Assembly (NCBI GenBank): GCA_963667715.1 | Contig: OY763926.1 | Span: 2,170,001 to 2,234,000 of the forward strand | DNA length: 64,000 nucleotides | From: JAFGDI01 sp963667715 | GTDB lineage: Bacteria; Planctomycetota; Phycisphaerae; Sedimentisphaerales; SM23-30 | Direction of reading: 5' to 3' | Shown: positions 46,887 through 57,500 of the stretch, piece by piece | Layout of the letters: every line of letters starts with the position of its first letter | Position numbering within the stretch: the stretch's first letter is position 1 | Made by a program: the position numbers and the translations under genes | Notes under the pieces: model-generated | Database searches by the model: none | Told to the model about the DNA's origin: nothing | What the model saw: the letters and a program-made list of their open reading frames with translations, nothing else

Positions 46887-47477
46887 ATAAATTCAAAAAA
46901 TCTGAGAATTAATGAACGTATAAGAGTCCCTGAGGTCAGGCTTATTGATCAGGACAATAACCAGGTTGGTATTGTCAGGACTGTTGAAGCCTTATCTATG
47001 GCTCGTGAAGCTAGTGTTGATCTGGTTGAAGTTGCCCCTGGCAGCAAACCGCCCGTTTGCAGACTTATGGACTATGGTAAGTGGAAGTACGACCAGAAGA
47101 AAAAAGAACACAAAGCTAAGGTTAAACAGCATAATGTTGTCCTAAAAGAAGTTCGTATCAGACCGAAAATCGATAAGCACGATAAGGATACCAAGGTTAA
47201 TAATGCTAAAAAGTTCCTTGAAAAGGGTAACAAAGTGCAATTTACCATGATGTTCCGTGGACGTGAAATGATGCACATGGACATGGCTCATGAGCAGTTC
47301 AGGGAAATTGCTGAGATCCTAAAGGATATCGGTAAAGTTGACGCTCCGCCAAAAAGACATGGCAAGAGAATGTCTATGGTTTTGAGTCCGGTTCCGAGGG
47401 CGGTTGAACCTAAGAAAAAAACTGCTCCTAAGACTGAACCTGCTGACTCTGCTCCCGCTTCACAGCCGCAGGCATAG
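46887..47477 (+). CDS. infC: Translation initiation factor IF-3, apparent AUA start
   Basis: 196 residues from ATA at 46887. AAGGAGAT lies 6 nt upstream, and an in-frame TAA at 46872 rules out longer forms. The frame from ATA reads NSKNLRINERIRVPEVRLID, exactly an IF-3 N-terminus; the first ATG (46998) lies 37 codons in and would remove it. Conserved parts include the DLVEVAPGSKPPVCRLMDYGK linker region, and a C-domain with FTMMFRGREM. A Lys/Pro/Ala-rich tail ends the protein. IF-3 uses rare starts (AUU in Escherichia coli) for autoregulation, since it rejects non-AUG codons; the same is inferred here. Confidence 0.92.
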   Translation: MNSKNLRINERIRVPEVRLIDQDNNQVGIVRTVEALSMAREASVDLVEVAPGSKPPVCRLMDYGKWKYDQKKKEHKAKVKQHNVVLKEVRIRPKIDKHDKDTKVNNAKKFLEKGNKVQFTMMFRGREMMHMDMAHEQFREIAEILKDIGKVDAPPKRHGKRMSMVLSPVPRAVEPKKKTAPKTEPADSAPASQPQA

Positions 47478-47525
47478 TTTCCAGTTAGCTTTTACGTTTA
47501 TATATCGTTCATTTCAAACATTTTG

Positions 47526-47557
47526 CTCAAACTGGCTTTATAGTCAGTTTGAGTTTT
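47526..47557 (+). terminator. Hairpin terminator after infC
   Basis: CTCAAACTG (47526-47534) pairs perfectly with CAGTTTGAG (47545-47553), followed by TTTTATTT. The arms resemble hairpin B of the dispersed repeats. Confidence 0.75.
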
Positions 47558-47633
47558 ATTTAATATGTTTCGACCTTGCGCTGGTATATCTGTTTTTTAC
47601 ATTCTACATTATCTTGCTTTGAGATATTATATT

Positions 47634-48635
47634 ATGCTTACTTCAATAAATATACGTGCTTGCCTGCCGTATTGTCTGGCTCTTATAATTACTTTGTCTC
47701 TGTTTTCTTCTCCGGCATATTCTCAGCTTAATTCTGACTCTGCCGATAGTGACATTATCAAAGTAGTCAAAGACGAACTCCCCAAGGAAAAGGTTCTCAA
47801 TGAAGGGTATTTCGTTGCCGGCAGACGTGCTCGCTTAGTTAGCCATCCTGATAATAAACGCTGGTTCCTGGTTTTCAATAAGCCGGTTAATGGACAGCCA
47901 GTTGATATTGCCGCAAATAATTCAGATACTACCTCTGCTCCAGAACCTGATACTCAGGAGCCTGTTTCTGTTATCGAGCTTCTTCCTTCTCGTTGGCTTG
48001 AAACCATGCTCAGGGTTGTTAATAATACTTCTGACTATAATATTATTTTTAGAGTATGGGGAAATGTTACTGTTTATCAGGATAGAAACTTTCTGTTCCT
48101 GACTATGGTTGCTACCGAATCGCTCTTTGGTGATTCAGCCCAGCAAAATGACAAGAGCAATAATACTCTCTCTCCTTTTAGCCAGACTCCTGACAGCTCA
48201 AGTACCACTAAGGACCTTGAATCTTCTGGTATTGTTCCTGACAGCGTTCGTGATAAGTTAATGGCTGTACCTAGAGTTGAAGTTGTTTCATTCCCATTCA
48301 AAATGAAAGAAACCGATCAGGATACTGTTACTATTGCCGAGAATGATGTTGCTGCCTTTAAAAATGACATGATCATCAGTGACCGTGTTGGCAGGATCTT
48401 CCCTAATCAGTCAGAGGGGCGAATTTATTTTATGTTCGAGTCTGGTGACGGTATCACTGGTGGTAGCCAGATCGTTCTCCAGCCTTGTTTATTATTGGAA
48501 AAAATGGTTGAAAAAGCTTCCTCTGCCGCCGGACAAAATTTCAAGTTCAGAATTTCTGGTAGAGTCGATGAGTTCAAAGGTGAGTTCTTCCTTTTCCCTA
48601 CTATGTACCTGCAGGAAGGGTATAGAGGAATATAG
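47634..48635 (+). CDS. Secreted hypothetical protein upstream of PpiC-type isomerase
   Basis: 333 residues from ATG 47634. Residues 1-30 are a signal peptide (LPYCLALIITLSLFSSPAYS), so the protein is periplasmic or outer-membrane-facing. The rest is soluble and beta/alpha mixed; segments such as GYFVAGRRARLVSHPDNKRW and SRWLETMLRVVNNTSDYNII belong to no family I recognise. It is 18 bp upstream of the prolyl isomerase gene, so the pair is co-expressed. Upstream in-frame codons to 47565 look accidental. Confidence 0.75.
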   Translation: MLTSINIRACLPYCLALIITLSLFSSPAYSQLNSDSADSDIIKVVKDELPKEKVLNEGYFVAGRRARLVSHPDNKRWFLVFNKPVNGQPVDIAANNSDTTSAPEPDTQEPVSVIELLPSRWLETMLRVVNNTSDYNIIFRVWGNVTVYQDRNFLFLTMVATESLFGDSAQQNDKSNNTLSPFSQTPDSSSTTKDLESSGIVPDSVRDKLMAVPRVEVVSFPFKMKETDQDTVTIAENDVAAFKNDMIISDRVGRIFPNQSEGRIYFMFESGDGITGGSQIVLQPCLLLEKMVEKASSAAGQNFKFRISGRVDEFKGEFFLFPTMYLQEGYRGI

Positions 48636-48653
48636 TTTCCTCACGGAGTTTTT

Positions 48654-49502
48654 ATGGTTTCTGTAAATGGTGAAGTAATTACTGATGCGGCTATCAATGA
48701 AGAAGTAGCTGCTCTTGAGCCGTATTATAAAAGAATGCAGGGCGAATTGGATAATGCCTCTTCAGACGATCAGCTCCGCAGCTGGGCGATTGAAAACCTT
48801 ATCGAAAACACCCTCTTTCTCCAGTTGGCTCATACTCGCATCTCTGAGATTGATCAATCCGAGATTGACGATGTTTATACTGAAATGTGCCAGCAATGCA
48901 GTTCCGAGCAGGAGTTCCTTCAGCAGGCTGATAAAGATAAAGATCTGCTTTATCTAGAAATTGAAAACTCTATTAGACTTGACATGCTCCAGCAGCAGAT
49001 CAAAGACGCTGTTTCGCCACCTTCTCAACAGCAGATCAAAGATTATTACGATTCCAACCCTGAGTTGTTTCTACAGCAGGCTATGGCTGATGTTGATCAG
49101 ATCATTATCGCTGTTGATGATAATACCAGCTCGGATTTTGCCCGCGAAGAGATTACCCGACTCGAAAAGAAAATAGCTAAAGGCTCTTCTTTCGATAGTG
49201 TTATGAAAAACAATTCTGACGCATCTGAAGAGGATTCCCGCCTGGGCTGGTTCACAAAAGGCGAGATGGTGCCAGAATTTGAAAATGCCGTTTTCAAACT
49301 CAAACGCGGCCAGATCAGCAAACCATTCAAAACCGAGTTCGGCTGGCATATTGTCCGTGTAAATAATATATGTCATGAAACTACTATGGCTTTCGATGAG
49401 GTTAAAGACCATATAACCGACCATCTCCTCGTTGAGCTTCAGCAGCATGCTCTGGAGAGTTTCATCGATACCGAAAAAGAAAAAGCCGACATCGTCCGCT
49501 AA
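48654..49502 (+). CDS. PpiC/SurA-type peptidyl-prolyl isomerase without signal peptide
   Basis: 282 residues. A helical N-terminal SurA-like region (1-130) precedes one parvulin domain (about 135-245) with the family strings LGWFTKGEMVPEFENAVFKL and KTEFGWHIVRV. It speeds cis-trans changes at proline and may act as a chaperone. Unlike SurA and PpiC-type export factors it starts directly with MVSVNGEVITDAAI and no signal peptide, yet CACGGAG places this ATG well. Perhaps it acts in the cytoplasm on its secreted neighbour before export. Confidence 0.9.
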   Translation: MVSVNGEVITDAAINEEVAALEPYYKRMQGELDNASSDDQLRSWAIENLIENTLFLQLAHTRISEIDQSEIDDVYTEMCQQCSSEQEFLQQADKDKDLLYLEIENSIRLDMLQQQIKDAVSPPSQQQIKDYYDSNPELFLQQAMADVDQIIIAVDDNTSSDFAREEITRLEKKIAKGSSFDSVMKNNSDASEEDSRLGWFTKGEMVPEFENAVFKLKRGQISKPFKTEFGWHIVRVNNICHETTMAFDEVKDHITDHLLVELQQHALESFIDTEKEKADIVR

Positions 49503-49713
49503 GACCATCCTAACACGCTCCAATATTGGCATTTTTCGTCCGTCCTATCGCAAAATGCTTGGAAATGGTTTACATTTTACTTTTTTTGCGGTATCATCTC
49601 TGACAATTGCTTTTATATACGGTTATTTAAACTATAACTGTTTGTAACTGTATTTCTGTTACATATTACTAGTTATTATCATCGGCATTATGCGATGACT
49701 TGAGAGGATAGAA

Positions 49714-50994
49714 ATGGATTTATTCAATTACAAAAACGGCGAACTATACTGTGAAGATATTCCAGTAAAGGATCTGGCTGAAAACTACGGCACTCCGCTT
49801 TACATCTATAGTGCCAATACTATCAAAAGACACATCAGCAACTTCCAACAGGCTTTCAAAGATGTTGACACCACAATTTGTTATTCTGTAAAAGTTTGCA
49901 GTAATATAAATATCCTCAAAATGGTTGCTCAGCAGGGCGAGGCTTTTGACGTTGTTAGTGGCGGCGAACTATTCCGCGTTCTTCAGGCTGGCGGCGATCC
50001 TGCCAAGGTTGTATACGCTGGCGTGGGTAAAACCGACTCCGAGATCAGATATGCTATTGAGCAGGGGATTGGCTACTTTAACATCGAATCTGAAGCTGAA
50101 CTTGAAAACATCATATCTATTGCTGCTGAAATGGATAAGGTTGTTAAGTGTGCACTTAGAGTTAACCCAGACGTTGACCCCAAAACTCACACTTACACTA
50201 CTACCGGTAAGAAAGAATCAAAGTTCGGTGTCGATATCGAACGTGCAATAAACGTATTTGAAACTTACGGCAGAAACCCAAATATCAGCATTTGTGGTAT
50301 CCATCTCCATATTGGCTCGCCTGTTTATACTGTCGAACCTTATGTTGAAGCTATCAGCAAGACTCTCGTTATGATCGACGACCTGCGATCTCGTGGCTTT
50401 ACTATCGATACTCTTGATATCGGTGGTGGTTATGCCGCTGATTACTCTACCGGCCAGGCTCCCGCTCCTGACGTATACGCCGAGCAGATCGTTCCACTTG
50501 TCAAAGATAAGGGCCTAAAGCTCATCCTTGAGCCAGGTAGAAGCATTATGGGTAACTCTGCTATTATGCTCTCCAAAGTCAGCTATACCAAGACTAGTGG
50601 TGAAAAGAACTTCGCTATTATCGATGGTGCAATGAATGACCTTATCAGGCCTATGCTTTACAGTGCTTTCCATTTCATCTGGCCTGCTTCTGTAGAGCAG
50701 CAGTTCTCTATCGAGCAGCGTAAAGAAGTTATGGATCTACCAGGACTTATAAAAACTGATATTGTAGGCCCTATCTGCGAATCTGGCGATTTCCTTGCTC
50801 AGGATAGAATGCTTCCGCCTGTTAAGCGTGGCGACCTCATTGCCGCTTATACTGCTGGTGCCTACGGCTTCGCTATGGCCAGTCAGTACAATTCAAGACC
50901 AAAACCTGCTGAAGTACTTGTTGATGGTGATAAAGCTGTTCTTATAAGACGTAGAGAAACCTGGCAGGACCTTATCGAACACGAAACTATATGA
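49714..50994 (+). CDS. lysA: Diaminopimelate decarboxylase
   Basis: 426 residues. It is the last enzyme of lysine synthesis, decarboxylating meso-diaminopimelate with pyridoxal phosphate. The PLP Lys lies in CYSVKVCSNINILK. HLHIGSPV, TLDIGGGYAADY, LILEPGRS and GPICESGDFLAQDR are the conserved sites. GAGAGGATAG precedes the ATG. It is monocistronic with a strong terminator beyond. Confidence 0.97.
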   Translation: MDLFNYKNGELYCEDIPVKDLAENYGTPLYIYSANTIKRHISNFQQAFKDVDTTICYSVKVCSNINILKMVAQQGEAFDVVSGGELFRVLQAGGDPAKVVYAGVGKTDSEIRYAIEQGIGYFNIESEAELENIISIAAEMDKVVKCALRVNPDVDPKTHTYTTTGKKESKFGVDIERAINVFETYGRNPNISICGIHLHIGSPVYTVEPYVEAISKTLVMIDDLRSRGFTIDTLDIGGGYAADYSTGQAPAPDVYAEQIVPLVKDKGLKLILEPGRSIMGNSAIMLSKVSYTKTSGEKNFAIIDGAMNDLIRPMLYSAFHFIWPASVEQQFSIEQRKEVMDLPGLIKTDIVGPICESGDFLAQDRMLPPVKRGDLIAAYTAGAYGFAMASQYNSRPKPAEVLVDGDKAVLIRRRETWQDLIEHETI

Positions 50995-51511
50995 TCCATT
51001 TCACTTTAGGTCATACTATTAAGTAATTTACATAGTTCTTAATCAATATATTGACTAATTAAAAATGATTTTTATGTTTTTCGCATAAAAATCATTTTTT
51101 TTTAGCTTCTCTGCATTGGTTATATTCATTTTAACGTCCCATAATTAACTTTTTGCTTTTAATTACTTATGTTCTTTTTTCTTGACTGTAAAGTAGTTAG
51201 ATAATAATATGTATATCAACATATTAGCATACGCTGGTGTTGGTAGGTCCAAATGCGGCGACAGCTTTCTATGTTATACATAACTATCTACCAAATAGTT
51301 ATTTGCAGCTATTTGGCCCCGCCTTTAACGGCCCCAGTAAGATCAAAATTTATCAGGTTATGATGGTTTTTGAGTTAATGTAAGGATACATGGATAAAAA
51401 TGGATTTTTCGCTCGAGATGTTTTACTACACCGAGCAGGTTTTTAGTGGCACTTTTTTTGATATCTATTGATATTGAATGAGTAATAAATAGTAAGCCCA
51501 GGAGAAAAAAT
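50995..51511. promoter_or_regulatory. Region between lysA and the giant exported protein
   Basis: 517 bp with no gene. After the lysA terminator (51061) it is AT-rich with a GC-richer patch (51225-51335) of short inverted repeats. It must hold the promoter of the giant gene, whose ribosome site AGGAG starts at 51501. Confidence 0.4.
51061..51103 (+). terminator. Rho-independent terminator after lysA
   Basis: A perfect 16-bp stem (51061-51076 with 51084-51099) encloses the loop TTTTTCG and is followed by TTTT. The stem is A/T-rich, so it may act in both directions. Confidence 0.85.
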
Positions 51512-54500
51512 ATGTTGCGTAAAATTCGCCGCCAGATGAGCAATGCCGTTAAAGGCAATAACAAAAATGGATCAGCAATCTCCAGTTTGAAGCTCGAGCC
51601 TCTTGAGAATCGTCTGCTTTTGGATGTCGCCGGCTATTGGTCGGAGCTTGGATATCGAAGTGGCTCTGGTGGCGGTGTCAGCTGGGACCCGGGCAATGAA
51701 GTGGGCGAAACCTCTCTTGTCACTACCTCTGACGGCGACTCTGTCGCTTTCTGGGTCGAGGGACAATATGGCAATAGCGGCACTCTTGACGTTAGCGATT
51801 ACCCGGTTCAGGGTACTTATGCTTTCAACGGCACTGTTCACTGTAAACAGTATGCCGGTGAAGACCTTGGCTGGTGGGATTTCTCTTACGGCTCTGGTGA
51901 TCAGGCTCTCGCTTATGGTGGGCAGATCGATGCTGCCTCTGGCCCGGATGGTACCATCATTATCTCTGGTGTTGGTATCAGTGTTGAACGCTTCCTCTCT
52001 GATGATTCCCCGTTCCTCGCTACTTATACTCATGACCAGCTTCTTGCTATGAGTACGCAGCAGAGAGTTGATCTGGTTAGCACATATGATCAGGCTTTCG
52101 TTATGCTTTGGGATGGCCAGGATTGGCAGGATATCACTATTGCCAATTTGAATCAGAGTTACGAATCTACTGTTAATCCAAATATTATCCAGACTATTAC
52201 CACTGATATTATCGATGACAATGGCGATCCTATTGTCGATGAAGGTGAGGCTGTTACTCAGACCATCATTGCCGATGTTACCGGTCCTGCGGTAGCTGTT
52301 AATGATGCTGGTGAGATCTTTGTTACTTACAGCGTTGAGCATCCAAACACTGACCAGAGTGAAGTTGTCGTTATGAAGTACGGCTACACTTACGCTGATC
52401 AGAATATTATCGGTGCTCCGCTTGCTAATGATAAGGGTTGGGAAGAGCTTACTACTACCGAGGTCGGACTCCTTGGCGAAACCTCTAACCAGCTTACTGC
52501 CGGTGTCAGTAATTCTGGTGGTAATTCTTACGACCCATCTATTGCTATTGACCAATTCGGCAAACCTGTCGTTGTTTGGACTGAAGCCTTCAAGTCGCGT
52601 AATGCTGAAATTTATGGTAAGGTCTGGGACGGCGATAGCTGGAATGAGATTGGCTTAAATTCTGCCAGCTATAGCTCTACTACTGACAACAGCGGCATAT
52701 CTAGCAATTCTTTCCAGGATATTCAACCAGACGTCGCTATTACCGATGATGGTGATATTATCGTATCTTGGGTTTGCTGGCATAATTGGGCCAGCTATCA
52801 GACCGATGGTGATGCTGCTATTTACGCTCGTTACTTACCTGCTAGTGACCTCGATGGTAACTGGCGTGGTTATTCTTTCGAAGCTGACGGCGACCCAGTA
52901 GAATCTGATGATGATGCTGGTATTGCTCAGGGTAACAATGTCCCTGAAGGACGTGCCGGTCTCGGTTGGTACTACAATCCATCTATCACTCTTGACGCCG
53001 CCCAAAACCCTGTTATCTCTTGGTTTGGCTGGGGCGAAGGTGAAAACAAAGCTGTTAATAGAAATGAAACTCCTGCTGTTTATGATGACCCGTACTGGGG
53101 TACTTTTGTTAGTTATTATTACGACCATGATAGCAGTGCTGCTACCAATAACACTTTCGAGATCCTTTTCGAAGATTATGATGAAGCTGCCTACGAGTGG
53201 CTCGATAGCTCTATCTCTACCGCTCAGTCTAATGTTCAGCGTGCTGTTGCTAATGAACCTGACAAACTGGCTTGGGCTCCTTCTATCCTCTACTCTGAAG
53301 AAGATGGTAAGATTCTGCTTTCTTATGTTCAGGCCTCAGATGCGTTCCTTGAACATGACCATGATCAGGAAGTATTTGTTAAGTATTGGGACACAGTTAC
53401 CAGTAGCTGGGTTTCCTACGGTATGGGTGCCGCTACTAATGGTAATGAAGTGTTCTCTGACTACCCTACTCTTGGCGAAATTGATGGCGATATAGCTTAC
53501 TTCGAGTTCAACTCTGACTCTACTGACGATTATGATGTCGTTGTAGCTGTTCCAGATTCTACTGGTGTCAATGAAGGTAAGCTCTATGTGTACGATCGCT
53601 ACAGCGGAACCTGGTCTGAAAATGAACCTGCTAGTGCTGGCGGTCAGAGTATGAACACCATTGATACCGATGGTGACACTATAACTGGTTTTGGTGTTGT
53701 CTATGACCTCGACGGCGAACCTGAAATAGAATATGATGATATCGACGGCGGTAATCCTGTCGTTGCCTTCCTTGGCGATGATGACGGCCTCCCTTATGTC
53801 TATGAATATACTATCAGTTCTGGCTGGCAGCCGGTTGGCACCGCTACTGGGCAGATCGGTGATATTGTCGGTAACCTCGGTGTCGCTGATTATCAGGGTA
53901 TTGATATTCAGGTGGGTGCTGGCGGTTCTATGCTCGTTGCCTATGTCGCTACCGACGAAAATGATCCACTTGTTATCGGTGATGAATTTAATTATGTCGT
54001 TACCAGACTATACAACCCGACTACTGACACCTGGGGCGACGCTGAACTTGGCGCTTTAGCTAACGATGCTATTGCTGAAGTTACTTATTTCGCTAACTTC
54101 GACGGTTATGACTTCGATGAAATTGGCGATCTCTCCGATGGTGACTATGATGGTGACGGCAACCGTGTTTACGAAGATAATAATACCTGGTATTACTGGG
54201 ATGGTAATGCCGACACTGATATAGAAGAAGTATCTGGTGATATCACCGGCTACAGTGATGAAGACCTTGACTTAGCTTGGAATACAGACCGTTTAGATAT
54301 TTGGTATAACAATGATGGCGATCCAATGCAGGGCGCTCTTGAGTTCAGCTTCGAGATGGACGATGAGTTTACCGGTAATGCTGTATCAGCTACTATTGAC
54401 CATCAGTTCGATATGATTAACGATGGCGACATTATTGTCTCTTTCGATGCTTCTCTTGATGGTCAGGGTTCTATCTCATCTGCCGCTTTAGCTGATCCAA

Positions 54501-57500
54501 TGGTTAATATGGATCTATACCTTTACCTTACTATCAACGGTGCTATTGTCGATGTCAATGCTAATGACTCTCAATATGACAATACCTATTTCCCACAGGG
54601 CGGCGAGGTCACACCTATTGCTGTTTGTAAGGCTGGCGAGCTAATGGAAATGACCACTTTCCAGTTTGACTCTACTAACTTGCAGTATCGTGACCTCTCT
54701 TCTGTTGATCTGTCCGTTGGTGACAACAGGCTAGGCTTTATTGCTGTTGCCGCTAATGATGGTACCGGTGCTGCTGGCGTAGCTCAAAGTGGTGCCATCA
54801 GAATTGATAATGTTGTCGTCTATCAGAGAATAATCTCCGAAAACCGCTTCGTTGGTGATCAAACCTATACGTTTGATAATACTGATGCTGCTACTCTCCT
54901 TGGTGATGGCTGGGATTTCAATAATGGTGATATTGACGTAGAACACACCATTGAAGTTGGCGAATCTGGCGATACAGATGACGATGCCATCACTATGACC
55001 TTTGACTCTTCTGCTAACCGTGATTCTATCGCTGTTAGTCCAGATTATACTATGTCTGAAACTGGTCTTGTCAGAATCGATTTCGATTATAGACTTGTTA
55101 CTGATGAAGACTTCGGCGAAGATGATGTCCTGGAGTTTACCATCGCTACAACCGGTAATGGTATTATCGAAACTATCCCATTAACTGGCCCTGCTGGCGA
55201 TACCGAGTGGACTAGAGTCTCTCTTGTTACTACCGCCGCTGAAGCTGGCGACATAAATGTTACCTTTACCGGTACTGTGCTCAATAATGATGCATCTACT
55301 GACGGCCGGGCTTATGTCTACATCGACAACGTTGATATTAGTAATACCCTTACTCTTGACCTGGGTGCCGACGTTGACTTAACTGACGCCGATTCTACTG
55401 ATGGTAGTGATTGGGTATATGTAGATAATTCTGGTAGTGTTGCAGTTGCTTTCGATAATAACGCTGGTGATGATGGTGCTGGTGATGGTGCTATCGTTAT
55501 GACATACACCGGTGGTATTAGTGAAATCTCTTATGATGACCTTGCTTATGCATTCACAACCGGTACTTCCTCTGGTGCATATTTTGCCTATCTGGATCTT
55601 GACTTCTCTTATCGCATTAGCTTAGATAATACAGATATGACTCTGGGTGAATATGGACAGTTACAGGCTTATCTGGTTGAGGATCTTAATGCTAACGGTA
55701 TCCTCGATGAGTCTGAAATATATTATGACGAATTAACTGGTGTTGGTTCCCTCAGGCAATATGCTGACGGTGTAACTGATAATGACAGTGGTTGGGTTGA
55801 TGTTACTAATCTTACCTCTGCCACTCCACTTGACCCAAGTACAACTTACTTTGTTATATTTAGAGGTGTCATCTCTGATAGTACTGCTGGTGGCGGTAAT
55901 TCAACTACAATCGCTATTGACGATGTTGATGTAAACTATTCCGGCTATTCTACCTGGGCTACCAACGAAATTGGCTTTAATGATTTCCGTTACAATAACG
56001 GTAGTAATAACACTGTTGGTATGGTTGATAATGCTGGAAATTATGAATACAATTTCCATGGCGATATGCGTACCGCTCTTATTGATAATACCGATCTGGG
56101 TATCCGTAGCCAGATGCTCACTATCCCAGACTATAATCAGGCTTATACCGGCGATGCAACTATTGCTCTTCGTTATCGCTGGACAGACCTGGGCATTACC
56201 ACCAACAACTATCCTAACCTGAATGATATAAAAATTCTCATTGATGGTGTAGAATATGACGCCAATGTGCTTGACGCTCAGTTTGGCGCTCCTGCTTACG
56301 CCAGTAGTTCCAGCTGGTCAAATGGCAATACCTTCGATCCTAAGTACAGCTGGTTCAATATAACCATTCCTGATCTTGAGGTTGGTGATCATGATATCAG
56401 TGTAGAGCTTCAGGGCGGAACTAACTGCTGGATTGATAATCTGGTTATTCAGACTACCAGAGCTATCACCCACACTATAAATCCTATTGTTAAACTTGGA
56501 GCTGTTGGTCAGGATGGTAATAGAGCATTTATCGTCGGTGCTACCTACATGTCTCAGGATATGCTGGTTTACGTTGACGGCGATGTTGGTGCTGGCAAAC
56601 ACCTTATCTCCAGCTTAAGCTATAATGGCCGCAACATGCTAGAAGCTGCCTATTATCACGCAGCTCTCTTTGAGCTCAATGATAATGTCTGGGAAAAATA
56701 TGGTACTAGCCATGCCGCTACTGCCACTGTAGAGTTTGTTGGTGTTAGAAACTCCGGTACTACTGTCCCGGTTTCAACCTTATACTATCTCGACGACTTT
56801 ACTGTTGGTCCAAATCAGGTTGAATGGGCTCTACTTACTCGTTCAACAACTGACCCGGTTGACCCTAATGAAGATGGTAAGATCGATTACTATGTGATCC
56901 ATCCATTTGACACTAATAACCCTCCTGAGTACTGGCACGAACACACTATAACTGACCTTGTCCTTAGACGCTGGGATATTACTGATGATGATGATACCGA
57001 TAATCAGCAGTGGGTTGATGTTGAAATGCCTCTACCTGAAACTAATATTTTCGGTGGTACTGAGTACCGCTCTCATATGGACGGCCAGCTTATCTCTGGA
57101 CCGAACCAGGCACCAACTGTTGCATGGACTAACTATAGCAACTGGCATGCTCGCTCTGCGGCTCAGGCTTACAGATACGTCGACGGCACATGGCAGGCTC
57201 TTGGTGCTGGCTCTAATATAGTCGATGGTGATGTACAGAACAATGACTATTGGTCGGCTATGTCTATTACCGAGATGATTCCTGACCAGGATGGTGACCC
57301 GCTTATCGTCTATGAAGCCGGTCATATGTTCACTTATTGTGTACGCGAGTTTGTACCAAACCTCGAAGATAGTGATGCTGTTATCGCTGTTGTTGGCTCG
57401 GATGACCCATACCTTATGGACTTCGGACTCGTTGGTAGTGGTGTTATCTCTCGCCAGTTCTCACTGACTAATACCGGTCTGGGTGATTTATATATCCAGG

